In this document: piece after piece, positions 34,960 through 46,410 of the stretch | Position numbering within the stretch: position 1 is the stretch's first letter | Layout: each line of letters starts with the position of its first letter | From: Celoporthe dispersa | Taxonomy: Eukaryota > Ascomycota > Sordariomycetes > Diaporthales > Cryphonectriaceae | Reading direction: 5' to 3' | Assembly (NCBI GenBank): GCA_016584495.1 | Contig: WAID01000003.1 | Coordinates: forward strand, 4,340,001 to 4,404,000 | DNA length: 64,000 nucleotides | Made by a program: the position numbers and the translations under genes | The notes under the pieces: generated by a model | What the model was told of the DNA's origin: nothing | The model's input: the letters and a program-made list of their open reading frames with translations, nothing else | Databases searched by the model: none

Positions 34960-37911
34960 CACTAGCCTCGGAACACAAATCTGACAGGCACAAGACAGAG
35001 GCGTTCCTAGAAGCAGGAGATGACCTTGTCCACGGGTGTCATCTCGGAGGTCAGCCAGCCCTTGAAGAAGTTCTGGGGCCCTAAGCGGAAGGAGGAGAAG
35101 GGTGTTGGCAGCGCCTGGCCGAGAGGAGGCGACTGAGTGGCTGATACATAATATTAAGGGTGACAAGGTGTACCATGACAGAAGACAGAAAAAAAAAGAA
35201 ACCAGAAAAAAAAGGTTTGGTGGATACTGCATAGTACTGAGTAATTCCCCAGAGGAGATGATGAGACTGAGTAGGGTCGTGCTGCCATCTGATCTCGGGC
35301 TCGGTGAGTCTCTCCTGAGGAGACAAGACCAAAAAAAGAAAACAAAACAAAAAAAAAAACCACCAGAAACTTCTGATGTGAGCAGGGGGGTTCTCTCATT
35401 CGAGATCTGCAGTCATGTCGCTGGACCTGGCACTTAATCCCCCTAATTAGCTCACTTAAAAAAAGCCCCTACCCATCTGGCCAGTGAGTGGCAGCTGCTC
35501 GGCCCCCCTCCTCCCCCCAGAGCTCACAGGCCCTGACAGGCCCTAACAGGCTGGCAGGCAGGCAGGCAGCAGAGGCCAACAACAGCAGCACACCCACCAC
35601 GCACCGCTGACAAGCCCCTCCCTTGCCCCCCCCCCCCACACCACCCCTAGCCCGATTTCCCCTTTGGCCCGGGCGGTAGGCGCAACCCCTCCCCTCCTCC
35701 CTCCCTCCTTCCCCCCGAATCAGATAGCTCAGAATATGCCTGGGGCACGCGACTGGCCGGGGACGTACAGGTCTTGGTCACCCAGGCAGGACATGTTACA
35801 GGGGTGCGCTTGCTGGACCGAGCAGCGACACAACCTCATTTCGCCCCGACGACCACTCATCGCCCTCAACCCACACCTTCGCAGGCCAGACGACACAGGC
35901 CATGCGCGCACACCCCAGGTTCCCGGCAGAACCCTCTCTGAGGATCCCTCTTGGGCCAGCTCGCGGCCCGATTTGTCAAAGAAGGGACAGACCGGGGCCC
36001 TACACAGCAGGCGATGCAACGCCGTCTGCTTCCCCCCCTCCCCTGCCGCGTATCGCCCTGGTCACGGACATACTCGGCTGCCACTCCGGATTGGATGGTT
36101 CATGTCGACCACCGATCACGATACAGGACCTGTGATGGCGCGCACACGAATCATCCATCAGACCACTGGGCGCTCATCGACGAGGCACTCACACACACAC
36201 ATACACACAAGCTGGCATCATCTCTCGCTGCCACCCTGCTGTACGGAAAACATGCCGCGCATCCCACCAACCCTCGCATCATTCCATCTGGTCTAACTAC
36301 CTTTGCGTTGCCCTGTTCTTCCTCCCTCTCTCCGCCACAAAAGGTGCAGGTCTTGTCCTGGTCATTTGCCCCCTTCGCAATGCTGTGGCGGACCCCGCTC
36401 CCCCCCTCTGGATATCCTCCGGGACAGGCAAGTGCCTGCACGGTTTCGGTTTTTTTTTTAAAAAAAAAATCGAGGGCGAGTGAGGGGTGGTGTGGCTGTG
36501 GGTTGTGTCCTCGGACGCCGTCCTTGTCCAGAGTCGTCCCTCTCTCCAGCGCCAGCCGGTGTGGACCTACATCGTCATGAGCTCACATGTCCACGGCCCC
36601 GTGGCCCACACAGCTTCTGCTGCGGGCGTCATCTTGAGGATTTTTTATGGGCTTCTTGCGTCTGTCAGGATTGTCGGCTCCCTGGACACCGCTTTCCACG
36701 GTATCGTGCGACGACGGTGATACATCTAACCTGGCGAGGACGAACAAGCAGGAGACCATACCACAGTATTCCATCCAACCCGCCTTGTGCGGCTGACCCT
36801 GCAGCTCGAGATCAGCATTCATTAACCCAAAATGCCGGAATATACGTCTGATTCGCTCGACAATTCCTCAACGCCCGGTACGCTACCCGCACTCATCCAG
36901 GGCTCATCCTGCTACCCGGCGCGGCAGTCCCTCCTGGGTCAGAGGTCTGGCCCGCGATGGGGCATGAGGCTTGATATCTCCCGCCTCCCGCCTCTCTCCT
37001 CTCTTCCAAACATAGCTACAGCCCCCTTGTCTCTCGCGCTCTCCCTGCGTGTGCCTCTGTTTCTTCTGGCTCTCTCTCTTTCTTTCTTCCCTCCACCCCA
37101 TCAGGGTCCCTGGTCTACCGCCCCGCAGGCAGCCGAATATCCGGGGTCGAGGTTAGCCCCTTGTCCTCATTTTGCCCATCAGCGTTGTGAACCTCGCAGG
37201 TCCGGGGGTCCATCCGGGAGGGAACTGGGCACGCACACACACACAAGCTACTACTGGTGGCAGGGTGCCACATCGAGGCCTAGTTCGTCCGAATACTCAT
37301 CCTGCAATATCATGCAGGCTCCCGGACGTGCTGTCAGGGCGGTCGTCGACAGGGTTAATGGCTATATCCTCTTGCCTCTCTGAGCCGCATCCTCGGCCGT
37401 GACTCGGCAGCCCTGGCACGTCTTGTCATGTTGATGTGACGGCAGGCCTAGAACTAAGGGTATTTTGTGGAAATTAATTCCCTTGATGGTTTGAGGAGTT
37501 GCTGGGCGTTACAAGCGTACCTCTTCAGCTGTTCAATATGTGGTGTATATAATACCCCGGAGGCGTCCCTCGGGATCAAGGTCAGAAGGCACGCCTCTTG
37601 ACAGGTCAACCACACGTGCGCAAGTCAGCATTGTGAGGAGCTCTCCAAGAAAGAGAGGGACAAACCAGCCCTGCTCACCTCAGTCACTCCTTTTATTTCT
37701 TTTTGAGCAGCCAAAGTAAAAGTCATAAACCAAATACAAAAAGGGTTCCTGCTCAGCCCCTCCACTCTCTTGCTACAAGTCTCTCGTCGATACCGCGAGC
37801 CACAGTCCTTACCGCACTCGTTGTGACAAACACTCATTGGAACCCCCCCCCTCCCTTTCTGGACACCACGAACAACAACGATACCCGCCGCCCCGCCTCT
37901 GATCTTGCAAG
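33223..37911. other. Gene-free region of about 4.7 kb between GH16 and GH64
   Basis: I find no supportable gene. It contains CT/GA microsatellites (33582-33604, 34929-34957), C-runs near 34868-34880 and 35629-35638, GGCA tetranucleotide repeats near 35554-35570 and the T10A10 junction at 36450-36469. Open frames near 35.6-36.6 kb and 36.8-37.4 kb follow C-rich composition and show no family features. The right end should hold the GH64 promoter. Confidence 0.5.
36450..36469. repeat. Perfect T10A10 self-complementary run
   Basis: Ten T followed directly by ten A in intergenic sequence. It resembles the junctions at 2096-2118 and 57706-57726. Confidence 0.9.
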
Positions 37912-39957
37912 ATGGCGACCCTCGCAGAAGCGCTGCAGAGGGCCAAGGTGGATCACATCCTCCAGCAGCCGACCGACATGGCCTCGAAGAGCACCGCCAA
38001 GGTCGACGCCGCCCTCTCCGCCGCCACCAGCACCACGCTGACCGTGGCCCTCGTCAACAACACGGGCTCCTCGAGCGCGTATGCCTATGTCAACGGGCTC
38101 GCTGGAAGCAATAACGATGCTGTGTATTTGTTGGAGAGGTAAGACCACCTCACCAGATGTGCAAGCCGGCTCGGACAGGATACTGACAACCTTTCTTGCT
38201 GTCTCCTCTCGCAGTGACGGGCAGACTGTCTACTATCCAACCTCGCCCTCGAGCAATGGCTCAGCCTTGGCTGTTGACTGTGCCATCCCGCTAGGGGCGC
38301 CGGGAAGTACCACAACGATCACTGTTCCCCTGACTGACGGAGGTCGCATCTGGTTCTCCAGAGATGCGACCTTGACCTTTCTCCTGAACGAAGGGCCTGC
38401 GCTGGTCGAACCCTCGCCGACAAACACCGCGGACCCAAACTACAACATCTACTGGGACTTTTGCGAGTTCACCTTCAACACCTCCCAGCTGTATGTCAAC
38501 ATCACCTGTGTGGACTTTGTCTGCCTGCCCATCGGCCTCTCGCTGGAGAACACATCCGGGACCGTCACCACGGTCGAGGGCCTGCCTGCGGATGGTCTCG
38601 ACACCGTCTGCACCGAGCTCACGGCCCAGACTGCCAGCGACGGCCAGGGCTGGAGCGACCTGATCGTCACCCTGGACGGCGCCAACCTGCGTGCCCTGTC
38701 CCCCAACAACGGCATCGTCATGAACAGCTCCCTCTTCGACGGCTACTACGACTCCTACGTGACCGAGGTCTGGGACAAGTACAGCAACGGGGCCGTCCTC
38801 ACCATCGACACCCAGAACTCGACGTACGGGTCTCTCAACGGCACGGTCGAGAACGATGTCCTCACCTTCAGCGGCGTGGGCACCTTTCTCTCAGCCCTCG
38901 AGCGCCGACATCTTCTCTAACTCGAGCGGGCCGTTTGCCCAGAGCGGCGCCGAGATCGAGGCCATCATCCCGCGCCTGGCCGCGGCGTTTGTCCGCTCCA
39001 CCCTGCTGATCGATGCTGTTCAGCCCGATGATGAGGTGGTGAGCACGTACTATACTAACACCATCACTGACCATTATGCGCGCATCTGCCACGCCACCGA
39101 GCTCGACGGCAAGGGCTACGCCTTTCCATAGTAAGTTTCTCTCTCTCTCTCTTCCTCTCCCTCGGAGCATGACATCCTTCCTGTAGAGACAGTACGCTGA
39201 CCTGACGACCTACAGCGACGATGTTGGTCCGAGTGGCGGTGCGGACCAGTCCGGCTACCTGAGCGACCCCAGCCCCTCCGTCCTCACGGTCACGGTCGGC
39301 GGCCCCAGCGCGACGTCCAAGACCGTCAAGCTCCGAGACATGGCCACGCGCGTGGCCCAGCGCCCTGGCGGCCGCCCGCAGGGACAGCACCAGCGGGTCC
39401 GCAGGGACTCGGGGTGGATGTCTGCCGAGGACGAGAAGAACATGCTCGCAGGCGCGCAGTCTGACCACGCGAGCGACGATGACAACAGCGGCGGCGGTGG
39501 TGCTGATGAAGGGTACAACTCGGCAGGCGCGGACCTTGAGAAGGGCCTCGGCCGAGGTAAGCATGATGCATTTCTAGCTGTCGGCGTCGGCGGTGGGATC
39601 AAAGACGCAACGGGTGTAGGAGCTGTGTCCTCATCATCATTCCTGACCAGGCCCCTGACCTCGCTCGTGCCCCCGGGCTGGGGCGAGAGGGTCACCTCGT
39701 CGCTCGAGCGCCTCGAGGCGTCGCCCGTCTACGCGAGGACGCGGCCGTTTGTCGACCTCGTCGTCCGGCTTCTTACTTTGTTCCTGAGCATGTCCGTCCG
39801 CGCACTCGTTTCGCGCGTCACCATGGCGCTCTTCCTTGTTCTTTTCTATCTCGTCATGCCCATGGTCTCGAGGGACCACGCGGGTGGTGCGCCCGTGGCG
39901 CAGGTCCTCGGGGTGGGCCCGGTCAATATCACTGAGGTGATCGCATCGCAACCATAA
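37912..39957 (+). CDS. GH64 beta-1,3-glucanase-like protein with C-terminal membrane segment; one frameshift
   Basis: GH64 enzymes cleave beta-1,3-glucan and have a thaumatin-like part. Exons are 37912-38138, 38215-39130 and 39216-39957 (627 residues after correction); introns of 76 and 85 bp join as LLESDGQTVYY and FPYDDVGPSGG. Family blocks include IPLGAPGSTTTITVPL, GGRIWFSRDATLTFLLNEGP, NIYWDFCEFTF, and LYVNITCVDFVCLPIGLSL. One extra T in 38885-38887 breaks the frame after LTFSGVGTF; removing it continues as SQPSSADIFSNSSGPF. The N-terminus (MATLAEALQRAKVDHILQQ) is not a signal peptide. The C-terminal ~240 residues are non-catalytic and low-complexity. They end with a hydrophobic segment near LTLFLSMSVRAL...MALFLVLFYLVMPMV, suggesting a membrane-attached protein of uncertain topology. 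Confidence 0.86.
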
Positions 39958-42648
39958 CGCCGGGGGGGCCAAGGGCTGGGAAACCGTCCGTTCATTCTTG
40001 TATATGTACATAGCTTATTGTTCTTGTTTTTGTTTTGGACGGACAACTGCGTGGATGTTTCTGGTAGTCTTTTTTTTCTCCTCACCTCCCTTGTTTGTTT
40101 CTGTCTTCTTCTTCTTCGTTCTCGCCTTCAGGGAGGAGGACCTTGTGTCTCTATATCTTGGGTTTGCCCATGGGAAGGCTGGCTCTGTCACTCGCTTCGA
40201 TTTTGTACTTTTGCTTCCGTGTATGTATTATCTACCCAGCAGACACTCGCTTGGTGCCCTATTCTGGCACAATGCACATATCATTGCCAACCAGCACCTC
40301 GTCTTGCCTGTGCGGTGACGTTTCTCTGCCTCGAGACATTTTTTTGTGTGCGAGGTTGTGGCGTCGCTCCCTGGATGAACCCTGCTCTGCCTGGACGAAT
40401 GGCATTACACGGATTGTGTGCGACAAAGTGGGCCTAATCTGGAATGGCTCCCTTCAGAATATGCTGCTAAAAACGTTCGTTGTAACATCTTGTTTTATGT
40501 CACCTCTGTACTACAGTAAGATCGACAGGGCCCCAGGGCCGCTGACCTCTGCAGGCATCGAGACAGATCTGGCGGTTGTTTGTGTGCCGCACTTCACCCG
40601 AGTGCCAAGGGTGAACTGGAGAGGAGACAGGCAAGAACCTGGGACCGGAGCCCCGGCAAACACTGTGAGCCAATTTTCTCCTAGTCTTGTTCATGTTACG
40701 TCTCATCAAATGGAAAATTCGCGCATCAACATATCCATACAAGTCGGGTTAGAAATTACAAGAGGTCTCCTAGCCTATGCTGCCCTTCTCCCTTTTTTTC
40801 TTCTTCTTGTTTTTTCTTTTTTTTAATGCTTGAAGCCCTAACGGGGGCTCCACAGGTGCTCACGCAAGTCAATGGTATTTAGTGTGTGTAGGGCTATTGT
40901 GCATGTGCTATGCACGCTACAGTATGGTCGTTTGGGGATCACGGGTCTATCCGCTAGCTCAGAACAGGGGGGAGGGGGCTGTGCTTTTGACTGCTTTGGT
41001 CTTTGGGGACGGATAGTGAGGGAAATATTGCATGACGGCTGCAGAGCTGGCTGGCTACGGTGAGAAGAGACGACTAAGGTAGGTATCCAGGCTGTGCTAA
41101 CCTCTTACCGTTCCTTTCAGTTTTTTTTCTTTTCTTTCTCTCTTTCTGAGAATGCATCTCAAAAATTGAACTCGGGCTCCAGCCAGGTACAATCTAGATA
41201 TCAGAGAGGAGAGAGAGACATACATACACACACACACACACAGAGAGAGAGAGAGCGAGAGAGGCCTCCCACCTAAACCCAACGGTGTGGAGCGATGGAA
41301 CAAGGTAATCAAGGGTGAACATGGTAGTGCCAGGATCGTCACGTGCCTCCTGCTCGCCATCTTCTATACTGCATCGTAATGCCAACGACATTTGTTCATG
41401 CTCGGAACGTACATATCTCCTCCGGAGTATGAGAGGGGTCATACTATTACACTCCACACTCGGATTCCCCAATTCGTATACGCCTGCCGCCAGAGCCAGA
41501 CATGATCCATGCTTGTACTCTGGTATTATGCGACATTTATCTTCCCCTTTCCCCTTCCTCTCCCTGGAGGGAAGATGAAAGAAGAAGGGGAAAAAAAGGT
41601 AAATTTGATGGCCAAGGGCGACTGTTCACCTTATCGGTGTGGATGATGCTGGTCCCGTAGCCGGACAGGCTAGCCAAGACGAGTTGGCCTGTAAACACCG
41701 CCATCCTCAACGCGTGCCTACCAGTCAGTTCTCCTCCAATCTGGTTCTCGCGATTGCCCTCAGTATGCGGCATTTCTCAGCCGTGTTTGTTTGACACCGC
41801 GCGGGGGAGGAAACTGAACTTGGCTATAGTCTTGATCCATCGCTCCTTCAGGCGGCCACGCACGCACTTGTTCTCCCCTCCCCCCCCCTTTTTTTTTCTT
41901 TTTGGCGGGAGGGAGAGCGGGAGAGGGGGGCTGATGTATGATGATACTATGAGCGATTTTCTGATAAGGCGTGTAAACCTAGGTAGTTCTTGGCCGAGCG
42001 GGCGGTTGTTAACCTAGTCATCGCTGTCCTTCTCTAGACCCTGAGGCTGAGCAGTACAAGGCCAAGACCTCGATACTTTGGGCTGGACCCCCGATTCGTT
42101 GTTATGGAAGTACTGCTGCGTGCTGCACCACCAGAAGCCGAGACTCCCGCCTAGTATCATGAGACAAACATCTTCTCCCTCGCTACCGCCCGTCACATGT
42201 CAACGAGGCACAGTCATGTACAGACCGAAAAAATAAAGAAAGAAGGAGGAAAAATTTTTACACATTGAAAAAATCTAAAATCTTTTCCGGGCGTAATAAG
42301 AATTAATGTATCGAAGTGTTGTACTAGCATGAGCGGAGCGATACCTAGGTCTGGCCACGCTTGCTGCCCCTGCCAAATACCTGTAGCCGCATTCAGTATT
42401 CCGGTGTGACTCCAAACCCCGTGGCCACTATGCATCAGCTCACTCTGGCAGAGGAGTAATCACCAATAAAGAGTTCACAGGGCTCCCCGTCGGTTTCCCT
42501 CTTGCTGAACTCACCTTTACACCGCTCCCTCGCCTGTTCACCTCCTTCACCTGGCTCTCGTTCCCTTGCAGCACCCGCTTGTACTCTCTCTCTCTCTCTT
42601 TCTCTGTCGGCTCTGTTGTGTGCTCTTGGGCACCTGCACTGCTTTGGA
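39958..42648. other. Intergenic region between GH64 and the potassium transporter
   Basis: About 2.7 kb with no supportable gene. It has T-rich blocks near 40060-40120 and 40790-40830, and a mixed GA/CA microsatellite at about 41206-41263. The last few hundred bases carry the transporter promoter and a CT run near 42583-42605. Confidence 0.5.
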
Positions 42649-45432
42649 ATGGCTGAATCGGATGGCCCTCAAGGCCCTTCCTATCACATTCAGTTCGAAG
42701 GGCCTGCCCAGCCAAGCCAGCGCGAGGACGTCTCTACCGAGAAGCTGTCCGAGAAGGACATCTCTGTTCACTCCCAGGCGAACCACGATCCCACCATCCA
42801 AGACGAGGAGAATGCACGTCAGATTGCTGACGCCGATCTGCACAAGCCCCAGAAACAGGTAATGATACAAACCTCTGTTCAGATCTGAAACGAGCGATTA
42901 ATTGTGCTGAAATCTATCCAGAAATATAGTGGTTTTGTTCTGTTGTGGCTGAGCTGGCAAGGTAAACACAAAGAGAGGCTATACCTGATCTTCCTGTGTC
43001 GAGGTACCCAAGACTGACGCCTCTTGTGTAGCGACTGGTGTCATCTATGGTGACATCGGCACGAGTCCTCTCTACGTCTATGTACGTCCAATGATGTCTC
43101 TTTTCGTCAAGGTGTTGTACGGGCTACCCAGCCTATGCAATCTTGCTAACGTCTGCCGTCCCAATGACTCCCAGTCCTCGACCTTCACCGCCCAGCCAAC
43201 ATGGGACAATCTCGTCGGTGCCTTGTCCATCATCATTTGGTCTCTGACCCTGATCGTCACCATCAAGTACGCATTCATCGTTCTGAGCGCCGATGATGAT
43301 GGACAGGGCGGTACGTTTGCCCTATACAGTCTGCTCTCGCGCTTCATCGATATTACCCACCACGACCCTTACGAGAAGGGGAGTGCGCATGCAGCGCTAC
43401 AGGACCGGCGAGCTGCGACCGGAGGCCCGGTCTGTCCGTCGGTTTGTCGAGAACAGCCCTGTGTCTAAGGCCGTCTTGAAAGTGGTCGGCGTGCTTGTGA
43501 GTGATGATACTTTGAAACAATTATTGGAGCCGAAGGACACGAGGAAGAAAAACACATCGAAAAGAGAGAGAAAAAAAAAAGAAAACACAAAAGATTAAAG
43601 AGTGCTAACCAAGAATTGTCTTTACACAGGGTGTGTCCATGATCATGGCCGACGGTGTCCTCACGCCAGCCCAGTCCGTCCTCGGTGCGATACAAGGCAT
43701 TCGCGTGGTGAACCCCAGCCTTGGGACACCAGTCATCATCGGGGTGTCATGTGCTATCCTCGTTGCCCTCTTCGCCATCCAGCCCTTCGGTACATCGAAG
43801 CTCGGCACCGGGTTTGCCCCCGTGGTCTTGGTCTGGCTTCTGTTTAACCTCATCACTGGCATCTACAACCTCGCCAGATACGACTACACGGTGCTGAAAG
43901 CCTTCAGCCCGTACTTTGCCTTCACGTACCTCATCCGGAACGGCGAGGAGGGGTGGAGGTCCCTGGGCGGCCTGTTGCTGGCCTTTACCGGCGTCGAGGC
44001 CCTGTTTGCGGATCTCGGTGCATTTGGAAAACGCGCCATCCAGATGTCGTGGCTATGCCTCGCCTACCCCTGCCTTCTCTTTGCCTATATCGGACAGGTG
44101 AGCCGCGACCTCTCCTTTTTGTGATTACCTCAGATCGCCTGAGGGGGGTGCCATGGATCTAGGGCTAATCAGACTTGTCTACCAGGCTGCCTACATCTCC
44201 CAGGATGCCTCGGGAACTGCGTGGGAGAACCCGTTCTTCTCCACTGTCCCGCCCGGGACGCTGGTCTTCTCCCTCATCCTCGCGATCCTGGCCGCCATCG
44301 TCGCCTCTCAGGCCCTCATCACCTCCACCTTTCAGCTCTTGTCCCAGGTCATGAGGATGTCTTACTTCCCCCACATCAAAGTCGTCCACACGAGCCGCAA
44401 GTTCCACGACCACATCTACCTGCCCCTGGCAAACTGGCTCCTGATGATCGGCACCGTCATCATCACTGCGGTCTACAACAACACGACATCCCTCGGAAAC
44501 GCCTACGGGGTCTGCGTCATCACCACCACGTTCATCACCACGTGCATGGTCGGGCTGGTCGCCATCGTCGTCTGGAAGCTCCCGCTGTTTGTGGTCCTGC
44601 CCGTCTGGCTCATCTTCGCATGCCTGGACGGCACATACCTCAGCGCGGTCGTGACAAAGGTGCCCGACGGGGCGTGGTTCACCATCTTCCTGTCCGCCGT
44701 CCTCTGCTCCGTCTTCATCCTCTGGCGCTTCGGCAAGGAGGCCCAGTGGGCTGCAGAGTACCTCGACCGCCTGCCCGCATCAGCACTGCTGGCAAAGGCC
44801 GACGGCTCATCATCAGACCAGGGAAGCCTGCCGCCCTCCTCGAGAGGCGAGACCCGCCTGACACCGGCCTTCGGCGGGACCCCCGTGTCGATCGTGCCCG
44901 GGCTGGGCATCTTCTTCGACAAGAACGGCGATATCGACGTGCTCCCCCCGTCCTTCACCCACTTTGTGCGCAAGTTCGCCGCCCGCCCGGCCGTCACCGT
45001 CTTCTTCCACATGCGACCCATCCCTGTGCCCACCGTCCCCTGCGCGGAGAGGTACGTCGTCGCGCGCACACCTGGTGTGGACCGCGCCTACAGCGTCGTC
45101 ATGCGGCACGGCTACATGGACGACGTGCTCAAGCCCGGCATGGCGCGGGACCTGGTGGCGCAGATCGAGCTGTCCGTCTCCCGGGGGCTCGCCACCGCGG
45201 CGGGGCCGAGCTGGAGGAGCTAAAGGCGGCCCACGAGGCGCAGGTCGTGTATGTGCTGGGCAAGGAGACGATGCGGATCAAGCAGGAGCATGGGTTCCGG
45301 CCTGCCGGGCTGGCCAGGAGGGTGCTGTTGTGGGCATTCCTGTGGATCCGGGAGAACTCACGGACGAAGCTGGCGGATCTAGATATCGACGTCGACAAGA
45401 CGGTCGAGGTTGGCTTCTTGAAGGAGATCTGA
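42649..45432 (+). CDS. hak1: High-affinity potassium transporter, HAK/KUP/KT family; two frameshifts
   Basis: Plasma-membrane K+ uptake protein, probably proton-coupled as in Neurospora HAK1. Six exons: 42649-42858, 42922-42961, 43032-43081, 43175-43496, 43630-44097 and 44186-45432, about 778 residues after correction. The small second and third exons (40 and 50 nt) encode KYSGFVLLWLSWQ and the family signature TGVIYGDIGTSPLYVY. Other blocks are MADGVLTPAQSVLGAIQG, the helices SWLCLAYPCLLFAYIGQ, and NPFFSTVPP. About twelve hydrophobic helices are followed by a cytosolic C-terminal domain. One extra base in GGGG 43378-43381 and one missing in GGGG 45202-45205 break the frame. Corrected joins read YEKGVRMQRYRTGELRPE and TAAGAELEELKAAHEAQ. 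An in-frame upstream ATG at 42502 exists but lies in pyrimidine-rich leader, so 42649 is preferred. Confidence 0.93.
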
Positions 45433-46410
45433 GCAAGGTGGAGGTCCTAAACACAACTTTTCGAGGGCTGCCAGAGCTGCCGCTACTTGAAGATACCCCC
45501 TACAGCCTGAGATGAGTTGCACACCTGCTCCCTGAGCTGGCATATAGTAATGTAGTATCTTTGTTGGCGTCGATTTTCTACATTAGTCGGCTTGAGGTGA
45601 GCTTGTTGGTGTAGTGACTACTCTAGATTTATCTTCTGATTGAGGGTAGGCAAGCTGACCAGTGATGCAGGTTCGTATGTATGTGATGCACGGGGAATGT
45701 TCTTGCAGATAGCCCTACTTGGTACCTCTTGGCCGCGAGCGCTCTCGCAGCTGCCTTTCAAGATCAGCGAGCTGTATATACATCAGTACACACCAGCAGT
45801 CAACGCATGCCAGAGTACATAAACTCTGCGTGTAGTACCAGCTGCCTTTTCCTAGTGTGAGAGCAGCTGTTACGCTTCTGCTTCTGCTGTTCCTCCGAAG
45901 CCTGTTCAATACGCCACAGAGAATGCACCCTCTGGTGTCTGAGGATTATAGCACGAGCTCGTGAGCCTTGATGTGAACGAAGTCGACATTGACAGTGGGC
46001 TCGCGATTGGCGTTGTTGTCAGCTGTAAGTTTCAGCACTTGTTGCGTTGCGTGAAAATGTACAGGGATAGAGCCTTGTACATTGTACATGCTACATAGAG
46101 CTGGCCACCCCCGTCAACTCTAGGCTATGCTATAATAAGACTAGCGCTGTGCTTAAGCCTGTAGGGTGAACAGAGAAAAAAAGAAGAAAAAAAGAAAAAA
46201 GATCTTGTTGCATAGCTCGGGGCAGTGCTATATGTGCTTAGAAACTTGGCTGGTACTGAGACCTTCAGTGAATGCTGGCACTGCCCTGACAAATGTTCGA
46301 CAGCAGGGGTCAAAATGATCAGCCAATTTACACACTAGAGATACTTTAGTCACAGTAAGTACCCAAGTATTCAGTTGACTTCGCATCTGCCACCACCACC
46401 GCTTCGAGAA
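45433..46410. other. Intergenic region between the potassium transporter and the NSUN5-like gene
   Basis: About 1 kb, somewhat AT-richer than the genes. It includes the 8-bp inverted repeat at 45548-45585 and several TGTACA/TTGTAC words near 46055-46095. No gene is visible. Confidence 0.5.
45548..45585 (+). other. Inverted repeat in the potassium transporter 3' region
   Basis: TAATGTAG (45548-45555) and CTACATTA (45578-45585) form an 8-bp stem with a 22-nt loop about 115 bp past the stop. It could be a 3'UTR hairpin or chance. Confidence 0.3.
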
